DNA of 64,000 nucleotides from NCBI GenBank assembly GCA_003460745.1, contig QTVU01000004.1, positions 1 through 64,000 of the forward strand. Reading direction: 5' to 3'. Positions 8,989 through 16,548 of this stretch are shown piece after piece; positions within the stretch are counted from its first letter, which is position 1; every line of letters begins with the position of its first letter. Made by a program: the position numbers and the translations under genes. Below the pieces are notes generated by a model. It had not been told where the DNA came from and ran no database searches. It saw nothing but the letters and a program-made list of their open reading frames with translations. Source of the stretch: Firmicutes bacterium AM55-24TS. Its GTDB lineage: Bacteria > Bacillota > Clostridia > UBA1381.

Positions 8989-9594
8989 TTATAATGCAAT
9001 AAAATTCTTTAGTATAGTCATACCTGTTTCACCGCTCTTTTCAGGGTGGAACTGTGTAGCAAACACATTATCTTTTTCAACGGCTATGTCAAGCTTTTGA
9101 CCGTACTCGGTGTATGCGGAAATAATGCTCTCGTCCTCCGCATTAACATAATATGAGTGAACAAAATATACATAAGGCTCACTGCCGATGTTCTTTAATA
9201 TTCTGCTATTCTTATTAACAGTTATGCTGTTCCAGCCCATATGCGGAATTTTAAGCCCGTCTTTTTCGGGTATCTTTACAATTTTGCCTTTGAATATTCC
9301 AAGACCTTTCACACCCGGCGTTTCATCACTTTCTTCAAACATCAGATGAAGTCCCAAACATATTCCCAAAAGCGGTTTACCGCTCTTTGCAACAGCTTTA
9401 ACCGTTTCAACAAGTCCGCTTTTTTCAAGACACTTCATTGCATCACCAAACGCACCGACACCCGGAAGTATCACCTTGTCAGCATTTAAAATCGTTTCAC
9501 TGTCACCTGTTACAATGCTTTCTGCGTTCAAGAAATCAAGTGCATTTTTAACACTGTGCAGATTTCCCGCACCGTAATCTATAATCGCTATCAT
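8989..9594 (-). CDS. hisH: Imidazole glycerol phosphate synthase, glutaminase subunit HisH
   Basis: A 201-residue class I glutamine amidotransferase that supplies ammonia to HisF. The start IAIIDYGAGNLHSV, the nucleophile cysteine in LLGICLGLHLMFE, and the histidine-glutamate pair in ATQFHPEKSGETG complete the catalytic triad. First gene of the unit hisH-hisF-membrane protein-YcxB-like. AAGGAG ribosome site ahead of ATG 9594. Confidence 0.95.
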   Translation of the reverse strand: MIAIIDYGAGNLHSVKNALDFLNAESIVTGDSETILNADKVILPGVGAFGDAMKCLEKSGLVETVKAVAKSGKPLLGICLGLHLMFEESDETPGVKGLGIFKGKIVKIPEKDGLKIPHMGWNSITVNKNSRILKNIGSEPYVYFVHSYYVNAEDESIISAYTEYGQKLDIAVEKDNVFATQFHPEKSGETGMTILKNFIAL

Positions 9595-9623
9595 ATTCTT
9601 CTCCTTAAAAACAATATAGATAA

Positions 9624-9652
9624 ATTATATCACTATTTTTCAAAAGTTTCAA
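9624..9652 (-). promoter_or_regulatory. SigA promoter of hisH-hisF
   Basis: Minus strand: TTGAAA (9647-9652), 17-nt spacer, TATAAT (9624-9629). Confidence 0.75.
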
Positions 9653-9654
9653 TA

Positions 9655-9686
9655 TATAAAAAGCGGATTGCTTAAGCAATCCGCTT
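9655..9686 (-). terminator. Terminator hairpin, copy B
   Basis: A 26-nt perfect palindrome (AAGCGGATTGCTT / AAGCAATCCGCTT, 9661-9686) is followed on the minus strand by TTTTTATATA. It is nearly the same sequence as the hairpin at 9916-9940. Confidence 0.7.
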
Positions 9687-9689
9687 CAG

Positions 9690-9836
9690 CGTGTGGACAT
9701 TTTTGTCTACACGATGGCAGAAGCCGAAAAATTAGTTCGGATTTTGCGAAAATGAACTCGTCGGCGTACGATGGTACGTTAGAGTTTATTTTCGCAAAAA
9801 GTGCACAAGCAAGCCGTATATCGGAGATAGGCTTGC
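9690..9836. repeat. Structured intergenic element with three further hairpins
   Basis: Between the two copies of one terminator lie three successive inverted repeats: GTGTGGACA/TGTCTACAC (9691-9712), a long imperfect stem of about 57 nt (9743-9799) whose base pairs TTTTGCGAAAAT with ATTTTCGCAAAA and AACTC with GAGTT, and GCAAGCC/GGCTTGC (9809-9835). No convincing reading frame: the only open one has no ribosome site. It could be a structured RNA or a small non-autonomous mobile palindrome. Bases 9841-9911 are AT-rich and hold nothing I can identify. Confidence 0.5.
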
Positions 9837-9911
9837 CTGTAATTTATTATAATAATAAATTATAGAATAAAAAATAATATTTTGCACGTTCCGGACAATT
9901 TATCGGCATTA

Positions 9912-9942
9912 TAAAAGCGGATTGCTTTGAGCAATCCGCCTT
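9912..9942 (-). terminator. Terminator hairpin, copy A (tandem paralog operon)
   Basis: Minus strand stem GCGGATTGCT/AGCAATCCGC (9917-9940) with a CAA loop, followed by TTTTATAA. It ends the operon of the two acidic membrane proteins and nearly duplicates the hairpin at 9661-9686. Confidence 0.8.
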
Positions 9943-9955
9943 GGTTCAAAATTTA

Positions 9956-10885
9956 TTAAGCATTAGGAGCTTCTGTTGCATCTGCGCTTTCTGTTTCGGC
10001 AGGTGCTTCTGTTGATTCGGCACTGTCAGTATCCTTGTTCTTATCTGATTCTTTTTCAGCTTTTTCAGATTCAATTCTCTGTTGTCTGCTCTTCTCGTCA
10101 ACAGTTTGTCTTACGTCTTTCCAAAGTGTATCTGCTGTTATATCATCACCAAAACCGTAAGTTTCTTTGAATTCAGCAAGATTATCTTCACCGACATAAT
10201 CACCAAGTTTTACTTGACCTATAGCATCACCCCAAGCTGTATCTTCATCTACATCATCAGGGAACTTTAGCACTTCTTTGATTGTATTAAAGTCCATACC
10301 GTACATTTCTGCCATTTTTGATACAGGAATACAGTTATAAGCAGCTGATTCTGTTGTGTTACCAGGCATATCTGACGGTAAATCAAACTGTTCAAGGAAT
10401 TCGTCAACGTCCATTCCCTGTTCTTCTGCAACCTGTGCAACTGTACGTCCGCTTACGTCAACATAACCAAGTCTGTTATACTTATTGAACATTGACGGAC
10501 CGAACTTAACTGCAAGTACGACAACTATTGCAACAACGATTACCGCAGCTATGATTATAGCGATAAGTCCGCCTTTGCCGCCCTTTTTCTGTTCGTCCTT
10601 TTGAACGTTTTCAAAAGCAGCTTGTGCCGCCGCAACAGCCTCGTCAACTTCTACGTCTGTATTTTCTTCGGCAACCGCCGGAGTTTCCTCTGTTTCGGCT
10701 GTTTCCGATACTTCAGTTTCAACCGGTGTTTCGGCTGTTTCAGCCAGTGTTTCTTCTGTTTCAGCCGGTGTTTCGGCTGTTTCTTCTGCCTGTTCGGCAG
10801 TTGTTTCTTCTGTTTCTACAGGAGTTTGTTCTTCATTGTTTACTGATTCGTTATTTTCTTCATTTAGATTCTTTTCGTCGCTCAC
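9956..10885 (-). CDS. Uncharacterised membrane-anchored protein with acidic repeats, paralog of the upstream gene
   Basis: 309 residues. Residues 1-100 are an acidic T/E/A/P-rich low-complexity tract built from repeats of the ETAETPAETEE type. One transmembrane helix follows (about 107-128, GGLIAIIIAAVIVVAIVVVL), then a helical domain of about 130 residues with recurring units of the form TVAQVAEEQGMDVDEFLEQF and two DT[AL]W[GK]D motifs, and finally an acidic E/A/T tail. The domain aligns by eye with the neighbouring protein encoded at 10910-11503. The helical units look like SAM/HTH-type repeats seen at the ends of some clostridial membrane redox proteins, but I would not assign a function. 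The cytosolic or extracellular side is uncertain. Confidence 0.75.
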   Translation of the reverse strand: MSDEKNLNEENNESVNNEEQTPVETEETTAEQAEETAETPAETEETLAETAETPVETEVSETAETEETPAVAEENTDVEVDEAVAAAQAAFENVQKDEQKKGGKGGLIAIIIAAVIVVAIVVVLAVKFGPSMFNKYNRLGYVDVSGRTVAQVAEEQGMDVDEFLEQFDLPSDMPGNTTESAAYNCIPVSKMAEMYGMDFNTIKEVLKFPDDVDEDTAWGDAIGQVKLGDYVGEDNLAEFKETYGFGDDITADTLWKDVRQTVDEKSRQQRIESEKAEKESDKNKDTDSAESTEAPAETESADATEAPNA

Positions 10886-10909
10886 TGTTCTAAATCTCCT
10901 TATATAATA

Positions 10910-11503
10910 TTATTCAGCAGGTGTTTCTGTTGTTTCTGCTGTCGGTGCATCAGTTGCCTGTGCGGCTTGTGATGCGGCTGATGCCTTTTGATAAAGCACT
11001 TTTTGGAATTCTTCGTAAGTAGTTGAATCTGAAATTTCATCATCACCTATTTGATACTGCTTCTTAACCTGTGCAAGAGCATCTGCGTCTATAACTTGAG
11101 ATACAGGCATTGCCATTAAGTCTTTCCATACAGTATCTTTTGTTACTGAATCGCTCATTCCTTGCAGAAAGCTGTCAGCCTCTTGACCATTGTATTTAGC
11201 ATAATTTTCAATAGTCATATTGTCAAGCATTTCGCTTTCAGTAGTCTTTGCTTTGATTGTATCGCCAAGAGTAAGACCGTACTGTGCAAGGTAATCTTCA
11301 ACAGATTGACCGGCTTGATTTGCAAGATATTCAACAGTTGCCTCCGCTTTACCGCTTTCAATCTCCTTGTTTGTAACACCTTCCGATATTTTACCGTATG
11401 TTGCGTAAACTCCTACAGCGACAAATACCAATATAATTAAAACTATAATCGCATTTACCGCTTTATCGGCAGGAGTTGCTTTTTTCTTTTCGGCTCCGTT
11501 CAT
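10910..11503 (-). CDS. Uncharacterised membrane-anchored protein, tandem paralog
   Basis: 197 residues: short basic N-terminus, one transmembrane helix (about 16-36, AVNAIIVLIILVFVAVGVY), then a helical domain with TVEYLANQAGQSVEDYLAQY, NTTES-like KTTESEM, DTVWKDL and YQIGDDEI, and an A/T/P/E tail. It aligns through about 115 residues with the product of the downstream gene, indicating tandem duplication. The start chosen is the ATG at 11503, because AAAGGAG lies 9 nt upstream; an in-frame start further upstream has no ribosome site. First gene of a two-gene operon. Function unknown. Confidence 0.75.
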   Translation of the reverse strand: MNGAEKKKATPADKAVNAIIVLIILVFVAVGVYATYGKISEGVTNKEIESGKAEATVEYLANQAGQSVEDYLAQYGLTLGDTIKAKTTESEMLDNMTIENYAKYNGQEADSFLQGMSDSVTKDTVWKDLMAMPVSQVIDADALAQVKKQYQIGDDEISDSTTYEEFQKVLYQKASAASQAAQATDAPTAETTETPAE

Positions 11504-11575
11504 AACTGTATTTTCTCCTTTCATTTTATTGTACCAATATAAAATGATCATTCCTCATTTTACATCATCTTTAAC

Positions 11576-11604
11576 AATATACCACTTTAGCATAAAAAAA
11601 TCAA
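11576..11604 (-). promoter_or_regulatory. SigA-type promoter of the tandem paralog operon
   Basis: Minus strand: TTGATT (11599-11604), 17-nt spacer, TATATT (11576-11581), giving a leader of about 65 nt. Confidence 0.6.
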
Positions 11605-11639
11605 TATCTTTTTTATTAATTTTTTGTTAAAGGTAACAT

Positions 11640-11668
11640 TTGACTTGTATATTGTAGGGGATTATAAT
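11640..11668 (+). promoter_or_regulatory. SigA promoter upstream of folC
   Basis: TTGACT (11640-11645), 17-nt spacer, TATAAT (11663-11668). It lies about 330 nt before folC, so the transcript would carry the palindromic repeats of 11735-11960 in its leader. Confidence 0.65.
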
Positions 11669-11734
11669 ATTAAGAGATAATATTATCGGTGTGATTTTAT
11701 TTATGTGTTGCCAGTTTCACGCAATACTCCGTAG

Positions 11735-11965
11735 GGGATGACGCCTCGACGTCCCTTATCCAAAATAATAATATCGCCACGCTCCGTCACTTCGTGACAC
11801 CTCTCCTCAAGGAGAGGCTTTTATATGGCTCCCCTCAAGGGGAGCTGTCGCGACCGCGACTGAGGGGTGGTATCTATTATCTGTAATGAGGGCGACCAAC
11901 GATCGCCCTACGATATTTTCCCGCAATAGGCGGAACGTTGAGGCCCCATTCCCTACGACCGAAAA
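11735..11965. repeat. Dispersed palindromic repeat cluster, copy 1
   Basis: This intergenic stretch holds GTCACTTCGTGAC, CCTCTCCTCAAGGAGAGG, GCTCCCCTCAAGGGGAGC (11828-11845), a GTCGC/GCGAC hairpin (11847-11860), TGAGGGGTGG, and a GGGCGACC-type palindrome (about 11890-11909). The same modules recur at 16193-16500 and 60284-60480. No gene is visible inside; open frames here are by-products of the repeats. Confidence 0.8.
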
Positions 11966-11995
11966 AATCACACCGCACAAGAAAGGTACAATGCA

Positions 11996-13222
11996 ATGAA
12001 TTACGAACAATCGATAAACTACATACATTCAATCCCCAAATTTCGCCGACCGTTAGGCAATGCAAATCTTGAAAAATTATTAAACCACCTCGGCAATCCG
12101 CAAAAAAAACTAAAATTCATACACATTGCCGGAACAAACGGCAAAGGCTCAACTGCGGCAATGACTGCGGAAATACTGAAAAAAAGCGGTTTTAAAACAG
12201 GGCTTTTTACATCTCCGTATCTTGAAGTATTCAATGAACGCATAAGAATAAACGGTGAAAATATTACAGACAATGACCTTGCCAAATACGTTACAAGAGT
12301 AAAAAACACTATGGAAGAAAACAACGCACTTGTTTCGGAATTTGCTTTTATCACCGCAGTATCGTTCCTGTATTTTTACGAAAAGCAATGCGATATTGTC
12401 GTTCTTGAAGTCGGTATGGGCGGTAAGCTTGACGCAACAAACGTCATAGACTCAAGCCTTGTAAGTGTAATATGCAAAATCGGTCTTGACCACACGCAAT
12501 ATCTCGGCAACACTATCGAAGAAATCGCTAAAGAAAAATGCGGTATTATGCGTAACGGAGGCACAGCTGTTTCATATCCGAATAATGATGTAAGAGATAT
12601 AATAGAAGAATATGCAAAGAGCAAAAATGTATCACTTACATTCGCCGACACCGCATTACCGACTGAAAACGGTTTTATTTACAAATGCAAAGAATACCCT
12701 CTTTCATTAAAAGGTACATACCAACCGCAAAATGCGGCGGTTGTGCTTGAAATCATAAGTGCACTTAATAAGCAGGGCTTTAACGTTTCCGACAAAGATA
12801 TATCATACGGTTTGTCGCACACATCTTGGGCGGCACGATTTGAATTTGTATCCGACAGAGTGGTCATTGACGGCGGTCACAACATTGACGGAATTAAGGC
12901 ATTAAAAAAATCGCTTTTATCATTAAATAGTGATATAGTACTTGTCATTGCAATGATGGAGGACAAGGATTACAAAGCCTGTATTCGTGAAATATCGCCT
13001 GTCGCAAAAGCTGTTTTTGCGACACAGCTTGATATGCCAAGGTGTCTTTCGTCCGAAAAAATTTCCGATATTATCGGAAGTATTAACATTCCCGTCTTTG
13101 TTAACAATAACCCTAAAGACGCACTTCAAAACGCTCTCGATTTTTCGGACAATTCAATCGTTTGCGTATGCGGTTCACTTTACCTCGCAGGCGAAATCAA
13201 AAAAATTTTTCATAAAAAGTAA
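11996..13222 (+). CDS. folC: Folylpolyglutamate synthase / dihydrofolate synthase
   Basis: 408 residues, Mur-ligase fold. It adds glutamate to dihydropteroate and/or extends the polyglutamate tail of folates with ATP. Visible motifs: ATP-binding P-loop HIAGTNGKGSTAAMTAEIL near residue 42, FTSPYLEVFNERI, VLEVGMGGKLDATNV, GLDHTQYLGNTIEEIAKEKCGIM and DGGHNIDGIKAL. A standard full-length FolC. A second FolC, fused to an HD domain, is encoded at 44608-46281. This copy is not under the THF riboswitch and starts a run towards rpmE-rpsO-pnp. Ribosome site AAGAAAGG. Confidence 0.93.
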   Translation: MNYEQSINYIHSIPKFRRPLGNANLEKLLNHLGNPQKKLKFIHIAGTNGKGSTAAMTAEILKKSGFKTGLFTSPYLEVFNERIRINGENITDNDLAKYVTRVKNTMEENNALVSEFAFITAVSFLYFYEKQCDIVVLEVGMGGKLDATNVIDSSLVSVICKIGLDHTQYLGNTIEEIAKEKCGIMRNGGTAVSYPNNDVRDIIEEYAKSKNVSLTFADTALPTENGFIYKCKEYPLSLKGTYQPQNAAVVLEIISALNKQGFNVSDKDISYGLSHTSWAARFEFVSDRVVIDGGHNIDGIKALKKSLLSLNSDIVLVIAMMEDKDYKACIREISPVAKAVFATQLDMPRCLSSEKISDIIGSINIPVFVNNNPKDALQNALDFSDNSIVCVCGSLYLAGEIKKIFHKK

Positions 13223-13230
13223 AAAAAGAC

Positions 13231-13259
13231 TTGCAAACAGTCGTTTTATATGTTAAAAT
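13231..13259 (+). promoter_or_regulatory. SigA promoter of rpmE
   Basis: TTGCAA (13231-13236), 17-nt spacer, TAAAAT (13254-13259), overlapping the region just after the folC stop. Confidence 0.7.
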
Positions 13260-13309
13260 ACATAGTGGTATTTTTTGTACCGTAAAATTTTTAAAGGAGG
13301 CTGACGGTA

Positions 13310-13522
13310 GTGAAAGAAGGAATTCATCCTGATTACAAGCAGACTACCATTACTTGTGCTTGTGGCGAAGTAATCGAAACAGGTTCAACAAAGGAAAATA
13401 TTCAAGTTGAAATTTGTTCAAAGTGCCACCCATTCTTCACAGGTAAGCAAAAGCTTGTCGATACAGGCGGTAGAGTTGAAAAGTTCAACAGACGTTTCAA
13501 CAGAACAGCAAAGCAAGACTAA
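13310..13522 (+). CDS. rpmE: 50S ribosomal protein L31 (zinc-ribbon form)
   Basis: 70 residues. L31 contributes to the bridge between ribosomal subunits. The start is a GTG at 13310, placed 9 nt after AAAGGAGG. The zinc-binding cysteines of the C+ form are present (TCACGEV and [10 protein letters not shown]), followed by the conserved [21 protein letters not shown] zinc-containing L31 of this kind is the form used under zinc-replete conditions in bacteria that have two. Confidence 0.95.
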   Translation: MKEGIHPDYKQTTITCACGEVIETGSTKENIQVEICSKCHPFFTGKQKLVDTGGRVEKFNRRFNRTAKQD

Positions 13523-13564
13523 TTTTCTTGCAACAATTATTTTTATTACAGTTTATAAGTTGAA

Positions 13565-13610
13565 CCCGTATCTTAGAAAACCGAATCACCAACGGTATCT
13601 CAGACTCGGG
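13565..13610 (+). promoter_or_regulatory. Possible structured leader of rpsO
   Basis: The 115-nt gap before rpsO contains nested complementary segments, CCCG (13565-13568) with CGGG (13607-13610) and ACCG (13580-13583) with CGGT (13593-13596). S15 represses its own mRNA through a leader structure in several phyla, so this may be such a site. This is inference from a weak fold. Confidence 0.3.
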
Positions 13611-13637
13611 CGATGATTTATTATAGGAGGTGAAATC

Positions 13638-13904
13638 ATGACAAAGGAACGTAAGGAAGAAATCATAAAGACTTTCGCAACTCATGAAGGTGATACAGGT
13701 TCTCCTGAAGTACAAATTGCACTTCTTACAGAAAGAATCAACCACCTTAACAATGACCACCTTAACATTCACAAGAAAGACCACCACTCAAGAAGAGGTC
13801 TTCTTATGATGGTTGGTAAAAGACGTGGTCTTATGAATTACCTAAAGAGTCAGGATATCGAAAGATACCGTGCTTTAGTTGCTAAGCTTGGTCTTAGAAA
13901 GTAA
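13638..13904 (+). CDS. rpsO: 30S ribosomal protein S15
   Basis: 88 residues, normal length. S15 is a primary 16S rRNA-binding protein that nucleates the platform of the small subunit. Family motifs are intact: [43 protein letters not shown] and [21 protein letters not shown]. Ribosome site TAGGAGGTGAAATC is nearly perfect. It is followed by pnp, the usual rpsO-pnp order. Confidence 0.97.
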   Translation: MTKERKEEIIKTFATHEGDTGSPEVQIALLTERINHLNNDHLNIHKKDHHSRRGLLMMVGKRRGLMNYLKSQDIERYRALVAKLGLRK

Positions 13905-13919
13905 TTTTATATTTGTTAT

Positions 13920-13950
13920 AAGGCAAACGGGATTTATTCCTGTTTGCCTA
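13920..13950 (+). terminator. Hairpin after rpsO
   Basis: An 11- to 12-bp stem AGGCAAACGGGA / TCCTGTTTGCCT lies 17 nt after the rpsO stop but is followed by an AT run rather than a T-run, so it may be a weak terminator or a processing/stability hairpin in the rpsO-pnp transcript. Confidence 0.5.
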
Positions 13951-13961
13951 TATATATTTAT

Positions 13962-14060
13962 GGAGATATTTGTTTAGCAAATAAATAGAGCGTTAAGCCA
14001 TATACGAGCTGTTGGCAAAACTAAGTTTATCGTTGTATTTATCTGCTAAAACGTATCTCC
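13962..14060 (+). promoter_or_regulatory. Long-range stem in the pnp leader
   Basis: Segments 13962-13986 and 14037-14060 are complementary in three blocks: GGAGATA/TATCTCC, TTTAGCA/TGCTAAA and ATAAAT/ATTTAT. The resulting imperfect stem of about 20 bp encloses 50 nt and ends 28 nt before the pnp ATG. In enterobacteria a pnp leader stem is cut by RNase III and used by PNPase to limit its own synthesis; a similar role here is inference. Confidence 0.5.
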
Positions 14061-14088
14061 GAAGAAATAAATTTAAAGGAGAAAAACT

Positions 14089-16179
14089 ATGTTTAGAACA
14101 TTTGAAACAACTCTTGCAGGCAGACCGCTTGTAATTGAAACAGGCAAAATGGCACAACTTGCAAACGGACATTGTCTTGTACGTTACGGCGACACAGTTG
14201 TAATGGTAAACGTAACAGCATCTCGTTCACCGAGAGAGGGCGTTGACTTCTTCCCTCTAAGCGTTGATTACGAAGAAAAGCTTTATTCCGTAGGTAAAAT
14301 TCCGGGCGGATACATCAAGCGTGAGGGTAAGCCGTCTGAAAAGGCTATTCTTACAAGCCGTGTTATCGACAGACCTATCAGACCACTTTTCCCGTCAGAT
14401 TTGAGAAATGACGTGTCTGTTGTCGCAACAGTACTTTCAGTTGAACAGGACAACCCACCGGAAGTTGCCGCTATGATCGGTACTTCAATCGCTATTTCTA
14501 TTTCAGACGTTCCTTGGAACGGTCCTATCGGCGGTGTTTGGCTTGGTCTTGTTGACGGCGAATACGTTATCAACCCAACTGTTGAACAAAGAGAAAAGAG
14601 CGAAATGCTTGTAACTGTTGCAGGTACAAAGCAAAAGGTTGTTATGATTGAGGCCGGTGCTAACGAAGTTGAAGAAAGCGTTATGCTTGAAGGCATCAAA
14701 TTCGCTCACAAGCACATTATCGAACTTTGCGATTTTATAAGCGGTATTCAAGCTGAAATCGGCAAAGAGAAGTTCACATACGAATCACACGATGTTGACC
14801 ATGACCTATATGACGCAATCAAGAATATGGCTTTTGAGAAGTTACAGTATGCTCTTGATACAGACGACAAAAATGTTCGTGATGAAAGAATCGGTGAAAT
14901 TACAGATGAAATTATCCCTGCTCTTGAAGAACAGTTCCCTGACATAAACGAGCAAATCGGCGAAATTCTTTACAAAATGCAAAAGGAAATCGTTCGTGCA
15001 TGGCTTGTTCAGGGCAGACGTGTTGACGGCAGAGGCCTTGATGAAATCAGACCGCTTGCGGCAGAAGTTGACCTGCTTCCGAGAACACACGGCAGCGGTA
15101 TGTTTACAAGAGGACAAACTCAAGTGCTTTCAGTTGCTACACTTGCTCCTCTTTCAGAAATTCAAAAGCTTGACGGTATCGATCTTGAAGAAACAAAGAG
15201 ATATATCCATCACTATAACTTCCCGTCATACTCAGTAGGTGAAACAAGACCTTCAAGAGGTCCGGGCAGACGTGAAATCGGTCACGGTGCACTTGCAGAA
15301 CGTTCACTTGTTCCTGTACTTCCGTCAGAGGACGAGTTCCCATATGCTATCAGAGTTGTATCAGAAGTTCTTTCTTCAAACGGTTCAACTTCACAAGGCA
15401 GTGTCTGCGGTTCTACACTTGCACTTATGGCAGCAGGCGTTCCTATTAAAGCCCCTGTTGCAGGTATCTCTTGCGGTCTTATAACAACAGAAGACGGCTT
15501 TACAACAATGGTTGATATTCAGGGTCTTGAGGACTTCTACGGCGAAATGGACTTTAAGGTAGCCGGTACTAAAAAGGGTATCACATCAATTCAGGTTGAT
15601 ATAAAGAATGACGGTCTGCCATACGAAGTAATTGAAGAGGCGCTTGCTAAGACAAGAAAAGCAAGATGTTATATCATTGACGAAATACTTCTAAAGGCTA
15701 TCCCTGCTCCGAGAGAAGAACTTTCGGCATATGCTCCGAAAGCTGAAACAATGAAAATTGACGTTGATAAAATTCGTGAAGTAATCGGTCAAGGCGGTAA
15801 GGTTATTCAAAAGATTGTTGCAGAAACAGGTGCTAAAATTGATATAGAAGAAGACGGTACAATCCATATCTTCGCAGTTGACCAAGAAAGCGGTAAGGCT
15901 GCAAAAGACGCTATTGAAGCTATTGTTAAAGAACCTGAAGTAGGCGAAATCTATAACGGTCTTGTTAAGACAATTCAACCGTTCGGTGCATTCGTTGAAA
16001 TTCTTCCGGGTAAAGACGGTCTATGCCATATTTCAAAACTTGCTAATCACAGGGTTGAAAAGGTTGAGGACGTTGTTAAGGAAGGCGATTGGCTAAAGGT
16101 TAAGGTTATGGAAGTTGATAAAAAGACAGGTAAAATATCACTTTCACATAAAGACGCTATCGAAGAAGGCGAAGAATAA
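14089..16179 (+). CDS. pnp: Polyribonucleotide nucleotidyltransferase (PNPase)
   Basis: 696 residues. PNPase degrades RNA 3'-to-5' with phosphate and can also polymerise NDPs; it acts in the cytosol as a trimer. Two RNase PH domains surround an all-alpha linker (the second has GQTQVLSVATLAPL and RREIGHGALAERSL), then a KH domain (DKIREVIGQGGKVIQKIVAE, about 555-610) and an S1 domain (GLVKTIQPFGAFVEILPGK to ISLSHKDA, about 620-690). Full length, start ATG after AAAGGAG. Codons are biased as in highly expressed genes. Confidence 0.97.
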   Translation: MFRTFETTLAGRPLVIETGKMAQLANGHCLVRYGDTVVMVNVTASRSPREGVDFFPLSVDYEEKLYSVGKIPGGYIKREGKPSEKAILTSRVIDRPIRPLFPSDLRNDVSVVATVLSVEQDNPPEVAAMIGTSIAISISDVPWNGPIGGVWLGLVDGEYVINPTVEQREKSEMLVTVAGTKQKVVMIEAGANEVEESVMLEGIKFAHKHIIELCDFISGIQAEIGKEKFTYESHDVDHDLYDAIKNMAFEKLQYALDTDDKNVRDERIGEITDEIIPALEEQFPDINEQIGEILYKMQKEIVRAWLVQGRRVDGRGLDEIRPLAAEVDLLPRTHGSGMFTRGQTQVLSVATLAPLSEIQKLDGIDLEETKRYIHHYNFPSYSVGETRPSRGPGRREIGHGALAERSLVPVLPSEDEFPYAIRVVSEVLSSNGSTSQGSVCGSTLALMAAGVPIKAPVAGISCGLITTEDGFTTMVDIQGLEDFYGEMDFKVAGTKKGITSIQVDIKNDGLPYEVIEEALAKTRKARCYIIDEILLKAIPAPREELSAYAPKAETMKIDVDKIREVIGQGGKVIQKIVAETGAKIDIEEDGTIHIFAVDQESGKAAKDAIEAIVKEPEVGEIYNGLVKTIQPFGAFVEILPGKDGLCHISKLANHRVEKVEDVVKEGDWLKVKVMEVDKKTGKISLSHKDAIEEGEE

Positions 16180-16192
16180 TTTTTTCGGCAAT

Positions 16193-16221
16193 GTGGGGCG
16201 ACCGTTGGTCGCCTCTTTTTT
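16193..16221 (+). terminator. Repeat-derived intrinsic terminator of pnp
   Basis: The palindrome GGCGACC GTT GGTCGCC followed by TCTTTTTT is a good intrinsic terminator. It is one of four copies of a GGGCGACC palindrome in the window (about 11890, 16194, 16474, 60284). Confidence 0.7.
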
Positions 16222-16291
16222 GTGTATCTTCAAAACATTTCTGTATTTAACGATGCAATCAACATTCCTTTGCTGATATTTGAAAATTTTA

Positions 16292-16375
16292 TGCCACCCC
16301 TCAGTCGACTTTCTCGACAGCTCCCCTCAAAAGCTCTCCTTGAGGAGAGGTGCCTGAAAGGCGGAGTGGTGGCTT
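16292..16375. repeat. Dispersed palindromic repeat cluster, copy 2 (reverse orientation)
   Basis: Contains GCCACCCCTCA, the GTCGA/TCGAC hairpin (16304-16318), CAGCTCCCCTC, CTCTCCTTGAGGAGAG (16335-16350) and GGAGTGGTGGC. Same modules as at 11735 and 60305 but inverted. The flanking bases 16222-16291 and 16376-16468 contain no gene I can support. Confidence 0.8.
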
Positions 16376-16468
16376 TATCCAAAAGACCGTCATATGAAAT
16401 AATTCGAGAAAAATGGACATCATCGGCACTGCCCCTACAAAAAAAGTACACTGATTATTGAATGTACC

Positions 16469-16497
16469 AAAAAGGGCGACCATTGGTCGCCCCTACG
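16469..16497 (-). terminator. Repeat-derived terminator of the exopolysaccharide operon
   Basis: On the minus strand the palindrome GGGCGACC AAT GGTCGCCC is followed by TTTTT, downstream of the sugar transferase gene. It is another copy of the GGGCGACC palindrome. Confidence 0.65.
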
Positions 16498-16548
16498 AAA
16501 ACAAATCACATACCACAACGCAAAATTACCACACATAAAGACCGCTCT

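Noticed and set aside
8281..8994. Long open frames on the plus strand opposite hisF (237 and 169 codons)
   Set aside because: They lie fully antisense to a canonical hisF, have no ribosome site and encode no recognisable domain; they arise from hisF codon bias.
9668..9865. 65-codon frame within the structured element between hisH and the tandem paralog operon
   Set aside because: It runs through four hairpins, has no ribosome site, and its product has no coherent composition.
10601..10893. Plus-strand frames opposite the acidic repeat arm, rich in F/R/C or L/P/Q
   Set aside because: They mirror the T/E/A/P repeat of the real minus-strand protein and are by-products of its repetitive DNA.
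11690..11990. Possible insertion-sequence remnant upstream of folC
   Set aside because: No transposase fragment, terminal inverted repeat or target duplication is visible; the stretch is explained by the dispersed palindromic repeat.
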